Shown: in pieces, positions 48,020 through 61,300 of the stretch | How the letters are laid out: every line of letters starts with the position of its first letter | How positions within the stretch are numbered: the stretch's first letter is position 1 | Source: Saccharicrinis sp965230625 | Lineage (GTDB): Bacteria > Bacteroidota > Bacteroidia > Bacteroidales > Marinilabiliaceae | Direction: 5' to 3' | Assembly (NCBI GenBank): GCA_965230625.1 | Contig: CBDDLL010000002.1 | Span: forward strand, 1,488,001 to 1,552,000 | DNA length: 64,000 nt | Position numbers and translations under genes: made by a program | The notes under the pieces: model-generated | Told to the model about the DNA's origin: nothing | What the model saw: only the letters and a program-made list of their open reading frames with translations | Databases searched by the model: none

Positions 48020-48215
48020 TTTTTCAATATTAGTTTTAATAGGCCAAATTAAATGCTTCGTCATTTTAACTATTCATTTAATATAGTTACCCTGTTCCCT
48101 CCTATTTTTATCGGACAACAAATATATATTAATAACAAAGATTTAAAAATAATTTTAGCATTTTTTGTGAAATGCTAACAAACAGTACAATACAAAAAAT
48201 ATAATTCCATTATTT

Positions 48216-49286
48216 TTAAAATATTCTTCTTGAGCGAGATCTATATTTACTGCGTGAAGCACCCCCTCCTGAATACCCCGGTACAGAGCATGGAATAGCA
48301 CTTCTGTTAATCTTAGGCTTATTTGAAGAAGGTATAGTATACATAATCGAAAATTCATGAGATCCACCAGTATTTCCTGCTAAATCTGATAATGTTAAAT
48401 CAAACGAATAACCTAATCGAGTTTGCCCTAAGTGTAATCCTAATATAGCTATTATTGCATCAATATTTCCTAAACCTTCTTGATTTGAACTTGGCATTCC
48501 CCTATACCATAATCCTACTTCGATGGGATTATATACCCAATATGTACCTAAATCCAATTGACTAAAATCTCCTTGCATTCTATAGTTAAACGCAAAAGAT
48601 ATACTTTGGTCCGGAACGCGTCTTCCTTCTTTATACACCCATTTTCCGCCTCCAAAAGCAGTAATTTTCATATCAACATTTGATGCAATATCTGTAAAAC
48701 CAACATTATTCTTTACAAGATGATCTACTGTTACTCCTCCCCAATAAAAATTACTGTAAATCATCAATGATGCAGCTGCATCAAAATTATTAGTTTTATC
48801 TCTATTAACAGTTAAACCACCTCCAGTAACCAAATCACCAGTTGCTTTGTCGTATAAATTATCTGTAGTCCCTTTTGTAGGATCAATAAAAGATTGCATC
48901 CACTTAAATTGTATCCCAGGGCGAACCATTACATTATTAGAGATATAAATCTCATAAGCATATAAAACTCCAAAATTTTGGCTTACTAAAGCGCCTCTAC
49001 CTGAATCATCTCTATAAAATTGAGCTCCTATACCACTATTAAAATCTGATAAATAATGATCAAAAGCAAAAGACATGGTTCGATATGTACCTGGAATACC
49101 AGGCCATTGGTCACGATAATGCAAAGAGAATCTACTTCCCTCCGTTAATCCTGTAAAAGAGGGACTTAAATAAAGAGGAGATGCATAATTCTGCGAAAAA
49201 GATGCATCCTGAGCCTTTAAATCACTAATTGAATATCCAAAAATTAGTAAGAAGAATATCCAGTTTATGTTGTTGCGTGTGTTCAT
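48216..49286 (-). CDS. PorP/SprF family T9SS outer-membrane protein
   Basis: The 356-residue protein has a signal (IFFLLIFGYSISDLKAQ) and typical PorP/SprF opening FSQNYASPLYLSPSFTGLT, then a beta-barrel pattern up to GGSHEFSIMYTIPSS. The C-terminal tail after the barrel is basic and Ser/Arg-rich (GGASRSKYRSRSRRIF). It follows the giant SprB-like gene by 60 bp on the same strand, the standard arrangement in which SprF serves secretion of its type B cargo SprB. Likely co-transcribed with it despite the intervening hairpin. Confidence 0.92.
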   Translation of the reverse strand: MNTRNNINWIFFLLIFGYSISDLKAQDASFSQNYASPLYLSPSFTGLTEGSRFSLHYRDQWPGIPGTYRTMSFAFDHYLSDFNSGIGAQFYRDDSGRGALVSQNFGVLYAYEIYISNNVMVRPGIQFKWMQSFIDPTKGTTDNLYDKATGDLVTGGGLTVNRDKTNNFDAAASLMIYSNFYWGGVTVDHLVKNNVGFTDIASNVDMKITAFGGGKWVYKEGRRVPDQSISFAFNYRMQGDFSQLDLGTYWVYNPIEVGLWYRGMPSSNQEGLGNIDAIIAILGLHLGQTRLGYSFDLTLSDLAGNTGGSHEFSIMYTIPSSNKPKINRSAIPCSVPGYSGGGASRSKYRSRSRRIF

Positions 49287-49311
49287 CTAAGCTATATAAA
49301 TATTACATAAT

Positions 49312-49337
49312 GATAAAGGGTTCTCGAACCCTTTATC
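49312..49337 (-). terminator. Perfect hairpin between SprB-like and SprF-like genes
   Basis: GATAAAGGGTT (49312-49322) and AACCCTTTATC (49327-49337) form a perfect 11-bp stem with a 4-nt loop, 10 bp after the adhesin stop. No T-run follows on the minus strand, so it may lower rather than end transcription into the SprF-like gene, or protect transcript ends. Confidence 0.55.
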
Positions 49338-49346
49338 AATTTGTCG

Positions 49347-52300
49347 TTATCTTACTAGTAATACACTTCCTGCTTTATTAAATTCTTTACCACTTTTAAA
49401 TTTTCCTGTTGCCTTCCACACATAAACACCCTGACCAGAAAGTTCTCCATTAAAGAATCCATTCCAACCTTCCTCAATATCTGTACTTTCATATATTAAC
49501 TGTCCCCACCTGTTATAAATTTGTAATTTATATTCTTCAACATCTCTATGCGCTGCAGGACGGAAGACGGTTTTATCTCCTACACTAACATTACTTCCTC
49601 CATCTGGTCGTGGCATAAACGAATTAGGGAATATAACCATACCCTCCAGTTTGGCTTTTACTACATCAAACTTAGTCATTTCATCAGTACATCCATGACT
49701 GTTCTCAACTTCTAATGTTACCGTATAAATACCTTCTTCCTCGTATTCATGAGCCGGACTTACTTGATCAGATGTATTCCCATCACCAAAGTCCCAGTAA
49801 TATTTAGTAGCATCCGTAGATAAGCTATAACAACTTAATTTAACTCCAGGAATATAAACAGTATCTGGTCCGCAAGAAAAGTCTGCTATTGGATGATCGT
49901 GAACAGTAATCACTTTTTGATATGTTCCATCAACATTATCTGGTCCTGGAGCAATAAGTGTTACTGTATATTCACCAGGATCATTAAATGTATGTACTGG
50001 ATTACGAAGAGTAGATGTTTTATTATCTCCAAAATCCCATCGATATGTCGAACCTCCAATAGACTGATTGGTAAATTGAATTCTTAATGGATAACATCCC
50101 TGGAATGTATCTACCTTAAAAGCAGCATCAGGAACCAACCTATACTCAATACTTACATCGTCGTAACTAACACATCCATTGATGTCCATTCTCCACCTAA
50201 ATGTATTAATTCCTTCATTTAAAGTATTAACCTCTGTATTGTAGAACGTTTCATCTTCAAAATTACCATAACCTGCCACTACTGACCAAGTCGCTAAAAT
50301 ATCACCTGGATTTGAGGCTTTAAGCTCATAAGTTGGTTCATACGTTATATCGTCTTCTCCAGCATATGGGGCTGCTTTATTTGAAATCATTTCAACTACA
50401 TCCTCTGTTGTACATTTTCCATAGGTTACTGTCCATTTCAATCTGTTTTCACCTAATCCTAATTCACGAACAATTGATGTTGGACTTGTTGGGTCATCAA
50501 ATTCTCCATTTCCACTTAATACAGACCATCTACCTACTCCAGATGTAGGATCATTAGCATTTAATGTTACATAGTTCTCACATGTTTCTTTACCTGCTCC
50601 AGCCTCAGCTTGATCCGGAATATTATTTCTAACAATTATCTCGTCAGAAGAAATACAAGAGCCTTTCTTAATGTTCCACATTAAGATATTGTCACCATGA
50701 GTTAGGCTATCTACCTGTGTTTTTGGATCGTCAACTTTATTGAAATATGCATTACCCGATACTAATGTCCAGTAACCACTTCCTTGAGTTGCAACATTGG
50801 CATCTAGTGGAGCATTATCTTTACAATCACTTATATCTGGTCCGGCGTTAGCTGTAGTTGGCGTGTTATTAGTTATTTTTATATCAGAAATACGTACACA
50901 CTGCTCTTTGGTAATCGTCCATCTAAGTATATTCTCTCCTTCTCTTAGTTGAGATATAGTTGCTTTTGGCAGACTTGGATCATCAAAGTTACCTCCTCCT
51001 TTAATTATAGACCATCGTCCGGTTCCAAAATCAGGTTCTGCAGCTTTAAGTACAACTGTTGGAGAACAATACTCCTCATCTGCACCAGCGTACGGCTCGG
51101 ATGGTTGATTATTAACTACTCGAACATCATCTATAGAAGTACAGCGTCCGTTATCACTTGTAACAACCCACCTAAACACATTTTCTCCTTTTGACATCTT
51201 AGTAATCTTAGCCTTTGGATGAGAAATTTCTGCAGCAGATATAAAACCAGATCCTGTTAGAATTTCCCATTTTCCTGTTCCTATAGATACTGGAGTTGCA
51301 TCAAGGATAGTAGAATCCTGACATAACTGTTGTGTATTACCTGCATATGCAGTACTTGGTAAATGATTTATAATATCAACCTCATCGTAGGTAATACAAC
51401 CTTCGTTATTAATTGTCCATCTTAGTTTATTAATTCCTTTAGCTAAATCAATAACCTCTGTTACAGGATCATGCGAGTTCATAAATACTGCCTGACTTCC
51501 TCCTCCAACAACTGTCCATGTTCCTATACCTGGAACAGCACTGTTAGCTTCAAGGAATGTGCTTTCTGAACATACATCCTGTTGCCCTCCTACTTTGGCT
51601 TCAATTCTATTATAACTAATTTGAACATCATCGTAAGAGATACACCCTTCATTCTCTACAGTCCACCTGTAAATATTATCACCAAATTTTACGCTATCAA
51701 TCCGAGTTGCTTCAAATAGATCATTTGCAAACTTACCTCCTCCTGTTCTAATCGTCCACCTTCCGGTTCCTACTTCAGGATTAGCCGCTCCTAAAATTAT
51801 AGTATTAACACAAGTTGATTTGTTATCACCAGCAGATGCTGTAGAAGGTAGATTATTAGTGATCTTAATTTCACTTACAGATCTACAACCTTTATAATTA
51901 ACCGACCATGTTAAAACATTTTCTCCTTTGTCAAGCTCACGTACAACTGTATATGGATCTAAATTATCATCGAAGTTAGCCGAACCTGAACCTCCTAAAA
52001 TTCCCCATGATCCTTCTCCTGGAGCTGGATTATTTGCTTCTAGTACAGCGGTGTCGGCACAATTAACTTGTTCGTAACCTGCAAATGCCTCTATTAAATC
52101 GTTTGATATTTCAACATCTGAGTAAGATGTACAACCAAATTTATCAATAGTCCATCTAAATCGGTTTTTACCCTTACTCAACTTTCTAACAAATGTATTT
52201 GTTTTAGTTGCATCATCAATCTCTCCTGAACCTGAAATAAGGGTCCAACTACCAATTCCATAGACAGGAACACTACCTGATAAGTTAACTGTATCTGTAC

Positions 52301-55300
52301 AAACTGATCTACTATGACCTGCAAATGAAGTTGAAGGCTGATTATTCGTTATAGTAATAGTATCTCTGCTTATACAAGATGCCGCTGCTCCAGGTACTTG
52401 TACCTCCCATACTAATTCATTCTTATCTGGTGCTAATGCATAAATATAATCGCCGGTAATTTCATCAGTATAATTTCCTCTACCATCTTTTCCTTTACCT
52501 GAACCTTCTATAATTCTCCACCATCCAACTCCATATTTTGGTGCTGTAGGCCTAATCTCTGCAGAATCGGCACATACGATCAAATCATCTCCTGCTAGTG
52601 CCTCTGAAGGTTGATTATTAAATACACTAATCGTATCATACGAATGACATACATCGTTATTTATAGCTAATTTAATTACATTTTCTCCTTGTTCTAATCC
52701 TTTTATGTATGTTTTAGTATCCGTTTCATCAGCAAATGAACCTCCACCTGAAAGTACTGTCCATATTGGTTCTCCATATACAGGTTCTCTTGCTACAAAT
52801 GAAGCAGAATCACCACAAGTATAAATATCGTTACCTGCCCAAGCAGTACTTGGTTTTTTATTAATAATTACAACTGTATCTGTTGTAAATTGGTTTCCTT
52901 TACCAACAAACCTTAAAGTCCATCTTAAAACATTTCTACCTGGTCGAATGTCATAGATTTTAACCTTTGGATTATTATGTTGATCATTTTCAAACTTAAC
53001 ACCTCCCTCATCTACAGTCCATTCTCCAAATGTATTTTCTGGTAAATTAGCCTGAAGTGTAGTGAAATCCTCACAAAGATCTAATTGATTCCATCCTGCC
53101 TCAGCTTGTGCCAATGCACCACTTTGTACTTCAACATCTACATAATCCACACAATTTACATTGGTAACTGTCCATCTAAAACGATTAATATTAGGGAACA
53201 GATTTTCAACTCTTGTAGTATGTGAAGTTGGATCTAAGATTGTACCTCGTCCTTCAAGTAATGTCCATACTCCTTCACCTACAGTAGGCTTAATGGCTAC
53301 CAGATCCGAATAATTTTCATCAGTTTTAATCTGAGGAGTTGCACTCACTGGCATTGGTGCATTATTGTAAACAATAACCGAATCCGTTGTAACACAATCA
53401 TCTTGCGTTACAGTCCAAACTACAGTATTACTTCCCGGACTTAATGACTCTATGCTTGTATTCGGATTTGTATCAGAAGGTCTGAAACCACCACTACCTA
53501 ATCCACTAGCAACTGACCAAACCCCTGTAGTTCCATCTGGTGCCGGTGTAGCATGTAATTGTGCAATAGTGCTACAAACAGCTGTATCTGCACCTGCATA
53601 TGCATCAACATGTAAGTTAGTTACAGTAAAGTCAACCGATGATGAACATGTATTATTACTTACTGTCCATCTAAATACATTATCGCCATTTGCTAATTTA
53701 GATACATTTGTGCTAGGACTTAGGGGATCATCAATCTTACCTTGTCCACCAACAATAGACCACGATCCAACACCATACTCAGGAGTTATTGCATATAAAT
53801 CGTACTCATAGTCACAAATAGAAATAGTAGAACTGCCTCCATAAATCTCTGCCTTTGAAGGTTGATCATTATAAATAATTACTTCATCAGACGATAAACA
53901 TCCATTTCTTGTTATAGTCCATCTAAACACATTTCTACCATTTGGCGTAGATCTATCTAAATTGGTTACTTCAGTAGATGCCTTATCCCATCCATCAGCT
54001 GAATTTGCAAAACCTTCTATTATTGTCCATTGTCCTGCATCAGCATTAGCAGGAATTTCGGTTCCCGAAAGCATGGTTGTTCCATCACATGTAAATCTGT
54101 CAATACCTGCTGTAACATCGTATGCATTATTTTTTATAATAACACTATATTGAGATATACATGCTCCTTTTGATATATTCCATACCAATTCGTGATCGCC
54201 ATAGTCAATATTTGAAACATTTATGGTTGAATTATTAAAATTATCAATGGTTACAGATCCTGATTTTACCTGCCAGTATCCTGTTTCGCCAATTATTGGC
54301 ACACTTCCTTTAAGAACAATTGTTTGTGTACCACAAATATTTACTTCGCTTATAATAACATCATTAACATTTGCTACTGTAGCAACTGTTGTCTGGTTGT
54401 TAATTACATTAACCGAAGCTGAGCTTTCACAATTATTTTTATTGATAGTCCAAACAATTGTATTGGTATCTAATTCTAAATCATTTATTGTAGCACTTGA
54501 AGGCTTTCCTGCATCTACACTAATATTACCTGATCCAGCAGAGAATGTCCAGTTTCCTGTTGCTCCACTTGGAAGTGTATTACCTGTAACTTGTACCGAT
54601 CCATCGCAAACTGTTTGTTTATCTGCATAAGCAAAAACATCGAGTTGATCGTTGGTAATTGTTACAGTATCACTATCACTACAACCTGCTGTACTTGTAA
54701 CAGTCCAAATAAAGTCATTTTTACCTTTAGACAGGTTGTTAATATCTGCACCTGAATCATTTTCATCACCCGAAACAATTAGCCCAGTTCCCACTTCTCT
54801 ATCGGCTGTCCATACTCCTGTGAAACCTGCTCCAGGATTAACAGCATTTAAATTATGGGTTACATCACATATTCCATCTTCATCTATACCTGCATTTGCA
54901 ACTGGAATTGGATTAATAGTAACTGTTAATGGATTGGATGCCTCACTAGTTCCACAGTCGTTTACTGCTTTTACACTGATATTACCTGTAAAACTACTAT
55001 ATCCATCTTTAATCTTAACCAATACAGTTGTGCCTGTTGTATCGCTATTAACAAATTCAAATCCATCAGGTATTAACCACTCATATTTGGTTGCATTTGC
55101 AGCATCCTGAACTGTATATGTTAACTCGGATGTACCTTCACAAACAGATGTTAATCCAGAAGGTGTAAGTGGTTTTTCTGGCAATAAATCGGCAACTATT
55201 GGCAATACAAATGGAGCTCCATCACCACAAGTATTCTTTCCATACACAGAAATACTTCCATTTATAAAGTCCTCCTCAAAATTAATAATGATAGCAGTAT

Positions 55301-58300
55301 CATTTTGAGTTACTATAGTTCCTAATGCAGATGGTACAGTCCAAATATAATTTTCGGCGTAAGATATTGAATCCACAGCATACTGTACCATTGTTTGACC
55401 TTGACACACTACCGTTTCTCCATATATTGTACCTGCATCTCCTGGAACCTGTTTAACTTCAATGGTAATTGTTTTATCTTCAGCAACTGCATAATCGCAG
55501 TTATTACCATCACTAACAGAAATTAGTTTATAATCAGTTGTTAGTACCGGACTAACTGATAACCTATATTTACCATCTCCTCCTAAAGGAACTGCATTAA
55601 TCGATTTTAATACACCATTCTCAGTATAAGTTACCTTATAATCTCCAGTTCCAGCAGGGAAGCTAAATACTAATTCAGAACTTCCTCCTGCACATATAAC
55701 AGAATTAGCTGGATCTATTTCCATCTTTACAGATGGAAGCTCATTTACTGTAACTGTTGCTGTTCCTGTAAATGTTCCAGTACAGTTTGCATCAGAAGTT
55801 GCTGTAATTGTATAATTAGTAGTTCCTAAACCGGAAGTTACTGTAATAAGCTCATCCTTAGAATTAATATTAGTCAACTCTGTTTGAGTAGATCCATCAA
55901 AATATGTTACATTAAATGGAGCAACTCCTTCAAAATGTATATTAAACTGGGTCTGATCTCCAAGACATAGTTCGTCATCTCCAATAAGCTCAATATGTGC
56001 AGTTGGAATATCGTTTACTACCACTGTGGCTTTACCTGTTCCTGTTCCTTGTAAGCAGGTACCGGTATTATCATAAACACTTGTTACAGAATATTCTGTT
56101 GTTGTAGCTGGATTAACTGTATATGTTTCATTTGCACTAGCTAATGCAACTGTAGATCCATCACTTAAATTAATTGTAAGTGGATATACTCCTGAATAAT
56201 TAGAAACAGACAACCTGATATCAGTAGATTCTCCATTACATATGCCTGAATCATCCGAAATTGTCACTAATGCTTCAGGTTGTGTAATAGTAAGTGTTTC
56301 AATTTTATAACAATTTTCACTTAACATATATGTTCCGTTACCACTGTTATCATCAATCAATAATATCCTGTATTCGCCTGCAGCTAAATTATTCAATGTA
56401 TAATTTCCTGCAGTGATTCCTACAGCTTCATTACTATATGATCCTGGTCCGGTAACTAAAACATAATAGTTAGAGGTTCCTCCCGAAATATTGTAAGAAA
56501 TACTTCCAGTTGATCCATTATAACAACTTGAATTTTGATTAACCGTTGGAGTCAATACCAATTCACTCGGCTCTGCAATTTCCACATCATTTTTGGTAAT
56601 AATTACTCCATTATCATCTTCTATTTGTACAATATATGTGCCTTGGCTTAAGTCAACCTCATCCAGCTGATTAGCATTTACTTGTTTAATTTCAGTTACT
56701 CCTTGCAACAACGTAATTGTATAAGGTGATTTTCCTCCAAATGCATCTACATGTATTTCTCCATTAGCATCACCATTACATGGTTGAATATCTTTGGTCG
56801 AAACGGACATTGTTAATGGCATATTAGGCTCAGTAACGAATATGGTATCCATACTTAACGAACAACCATTGTCATCTGTTATATCAACTACATATTTACC
56901 TGCCACTAATCCTGATGGATTTGTACCTATATGAGAAACTGTTATTGGAGCTCCTGCATATGTAAATCCACGCCATGAATAACTTAGACTACCAGTTCCT
57001 CCCAATGCAGATATCAGTATAGATCCATCATTACCTCCTTGTAGAGAAACATCTTGTACACTTGTTACGCTAGCACTAATTGCTTCATCCGGTTCTGTAA
57101 TAACAATGTCACCACTAAAGGCTGTACAACCTCCTGAATTACCCATAGAATCTATAACGGTAACTTTATAAGTACCAGCGGTCAAATTACTTTGAGTTGG
57201 AGAATCTTGGACTAAACCAATACCTAGTCCATCCCACTTGTACTTATAATAATCTGCTGTTCCATTATTGAATGGAGTTCCTCCAGTTGCAGTAATCGAA
57301 ATAGTACCTGATGCATCTCCCTTACAATCTACATTTCCTATTGTAATATTTGTAATTTGTACTGGGGTAGCTGGTTCTTTAACCGAAACTGTTTCTGATA
57401 TAAAACATCCAGAATCATCATCAGTAATAACTACCGTATAATCTCCTGCTCCTAATCCGGATTGGTCTTGGTCTGTATTATTGTTTCCAGACGGTAATCC
57501 TGACCAATTAAATGAATAATTTCCGGCAGAACCACCATTTATCTTTATTTGTGTAAGCGATATTTCACCATCATTACCTCCATTACAGCTTACATCATTT
57601 ACATTAATAAGATATAACTCTAAATCTACATCAATACCTACAGTAATAGTTACTGTTACTTCACAAGGCCCTCCATCAATTGCAGGTCTGGAGTCTGTTA
57701 CTTTAAGTGTATATTTACCTGCTTCTAGATTACTTTGATTTGCCTGATTAACATCAGTAATTCCTGGTGCTGCAGTCCACTCAAAAATATATGGCTCTAC
57801 ACCTCCAGTTACTGCAATATCAATCTGACCGTTAGCAACATTATTACAAGTTTGATTTTTAACAGTTGGAGTAACAGTTATAGCTTTAATTAACGTAATT
57901 TCCTTTTCAACAAAGCATGTAGGATAGGCAACATCCCAAACTTTAACCAAGTATTTTCCACCCTCAAGAGCATTTTGAGTCTCCTGATTTTGTACAATTC
58001 CTCCACCATCTTCAATAATACTCCAGAAGCTTTCGTAAGCTCCAGAACCACCTGATAGGTTTTGAATTTCTACACGACCATTTGTCCCGTCACAATCTGT
58101 ATCCTTAACTTTTACTAAATTAAAATCAATAGGATCAAATTCATTAATTGTAAATGATGTTTCTGCAGAAACACAACCATTAGCATCAGTTACCTGAACT
58201 GTATACGTACCACCAGAAAGTCCTAACTGATTTCGAGTTTTCTCATTATAGCCAGTTCCATCAACTGTTGACCACTTATAAATATATGGTTTGATACCAC

Positions 58301-61300
58301 CTGCAACTTGAATATTTATAGTCCCATTTTGTGCACCATTACATGTAATATGCGTAACATCACCTGTTACTTCAATTAAATCTGGCTCTGTAAGCGTTTC
58401 TGTTACTATATATTCACAAGCTCCACCTGCATCACTTGTTCCATTATCAGTTAATGTTAATTCATAAACTCCAGCAGTAAGTCCACTAATATCTATATCA
58501 GATATATCAGCACCTGTTTGATAAATTGCTGCATCTTTTCTCCATACATAACTAAAGTTCCCTGATCCACCTGTAATCTGAGGTACTGCAATAACTCCTG
58601 TTGCATTTCCATTACATTTAATTTCAGTAACATCAGTGGTAATCACAACTTCTTCTGCAATTGTTATTGATTTTGAGATATTACAGCTATAATCATTAAC
58701 AATAACCTCATATTTACCTCCTTTTGTAAGTCCTGTTAAATCTTTATTAGCAGAAAACTCACCACCTGGTCCTGTCCATCTAAACTCATATGCTCCACTA
58801 CCTCCTGTAAGATTATTTAAATTAATACCTCTTCGATATGGCAAGCATGATTCAACCGCTTCTGCCAAATCATAGGTAATTTCTGCGGGTTCTGTAATAT
58901 CAAAACTATCCACTACCTGACAACCATTATCAATATCCTCAACATATAAGTAATATCTTCCTGCTTCAAGGTTATCCTGACCATCTATTCTAGTTTGATC
59001 TAAAGTTCCACTTCCTGTCCAATTGTAGTTGTAATTTGATGTTCCACTAACAACTACCCCTGATATTTTACCATCTCCAGCACCATAACAACTAATTGGA
59101 ACTGAAACTCCTGAAATACTTAAATTAGAAACTGTACCAATTGTAAATGCTTTTTGCACTGTACATCCTCTATCAACGTCAGTTAGAACTAAAATATAAG
59201 TTCCGACAGGAAGATTTTCCTGATCAAGTGTCGAATTATCGCTAACCGGATCACCATTTACTTCATCCCAAGCCCATGAACTGTTTAAAGAAGTTCCTTT
59301 AATTTGGATATTGCGTATAGCTCCTATATTGTTTGAAGTTACAGCACATGAGTTAGGTATTTCATCTCCAGTAATTACAATATGCTCTAATATAACTTCT
59401 TCTCTTAAAATAGTACAGGCTGCCGGATCGCTGGCTAACATATCCTGAACATGGATAGTATAAGTACCTGCATTTAAATTAGTGTATGTTTGAACCTGAC
59501 CTTCAGTTGTTACATCTCTATCAGCTTGTCCTGTCACACTGATTTTGTATAATGGGTTACCTCCATCCATATTACCTCCAGTAACAGTGAATTCGATTAC
59601 ACCTGTACCTGGTGTTTCACAATCAATTACTGTATTAGCTGTATTTACAGTTAATTGTAACGGATTAGGTTCATTTATGGTAACAGAGTAAAGTGCTGGA
59701 TCTGTAACACAACCATTATTATCTGTTATTCTTAATTGATAAGTACCTGCTCCTAATCCTATAACATTAAATGTTCCATCATTAGAAGTAAAATCTGTTA
59801 CACCATCTTCATTATAATCAAGATAGTATATACCACTTCCTCCTGAAACTTGTAGAGAGATTTCTCCTGATATGTCACCATTACATCTATCAATATGCTT
59901 AGGTGTAGCATCAATGATAGTTACTTCTCCTGGTTCATTTAATGCTAAATCATAACTATTAGATGTTACTGTACATGTTTCAGTGCTTGTTACAACTACT
60001 CTATATACACCAGCTGGTGCATTTTTTAATACTGGTGTACCATTGATTAATGGACTTGTTATTGCATCAACATCTGTCCAAACTCCAGGAGCAGTTTCTT
60101 GTTGCCAATTATACGTAAACAAGTTATCTACTGGTCCACCGCTTACTTTTATCTCTATTAATCCAGTACCTCCATTACATGTTATTTCATCAAATCTCTC
60201 TGTTGAGATAGACATATTACCAGATACGTTAATCAATTTTTCAAATGAACAAATTCCAAACTCATCAGTAACCTTAAGTTTATAGTCTCCTTTTTTAGTT
60301 ACATTTATTTCACTTGTATTATCTGGTAATAAATTACCACTTGGATCTGTCCATTGGTATGTATAATTTGAAATATCACCATTACCACCTACTAAATTAC
60401 TTGAATAAATTCGTTGGTTAAACGGAGAACAGGTTAAATCATTATCTAAATCAAACGCTAATTGATCAGGTTCAGTAATATTAAGTTCGAGTGTATCCTT
60501 ACAACCATCTGTATCATTAACTACTAACCTATAATATCCTTTAGCTAAATCAGTTTGGTCTGGTTGATTTTCTTTACCTGCTTCAACTCCAAACCAAGTA
60601 TATGTTAACATAGCTGGATCTGATGCATTAGTTTTTACATCAATAATATATCCATCATTTCCGTTGTAGCACGATACAGAATCATATTCGAAATCGGTGA
60701 TTAATAATTGACGACTGTATCCTACAACAAACTGACCTGGGCTAGATGTTACTACACAAGATCCCCTATCTAAATCGGTTACTTCTAATTGATATTCTCC
60801 AATATCAAGATTATAAATACTTATTGTACTACCATTACCTGAATTTATAAATCCATCAGGATAAGTCCATTGCCATTCATAATTACCTGATCCACCAGTA
60901 ATTTCAGCATTAGTTATTGCTCCGTTATAGTCACCACCTGGACAGGTTCTGTCTACAACAATACCACTAATTTGAATTTGAGATAAACTAATAGTTCCTG
61001 TATACGCTGGATTAGGACAAATACCAGAATTATCTGTTGTTGCCTGCGCATCGAAAATTTCAACCGTATAATTACCTGCTTTTAAACCTCCTAAGCCTGG
61101 TGTTGTATTATATGAATGTGGTGTAGATGCATCTGCATTGGTTACATTAAATTCTTGATAATATCCATTATCTGCAGAAATTCTAACTTTATAGATATTC
61201 GCATTTGCAATTGCTAAACCACCTTCTATATCAAAACTAATATATCCATCATTAGCACCTGAGCATGAAATATCACCTGTAAAATTACTTATCACTACAG

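Noticed and set aside
53452..55110. Long plus-strand ORFs (119, 135 and 152 codons) within the giant adhesin
   Set aside because: They are antisense shadows of a continuous 14.6-kb coding frame with strong repeat structure; their products are low-complexity and start with no signal or motif.
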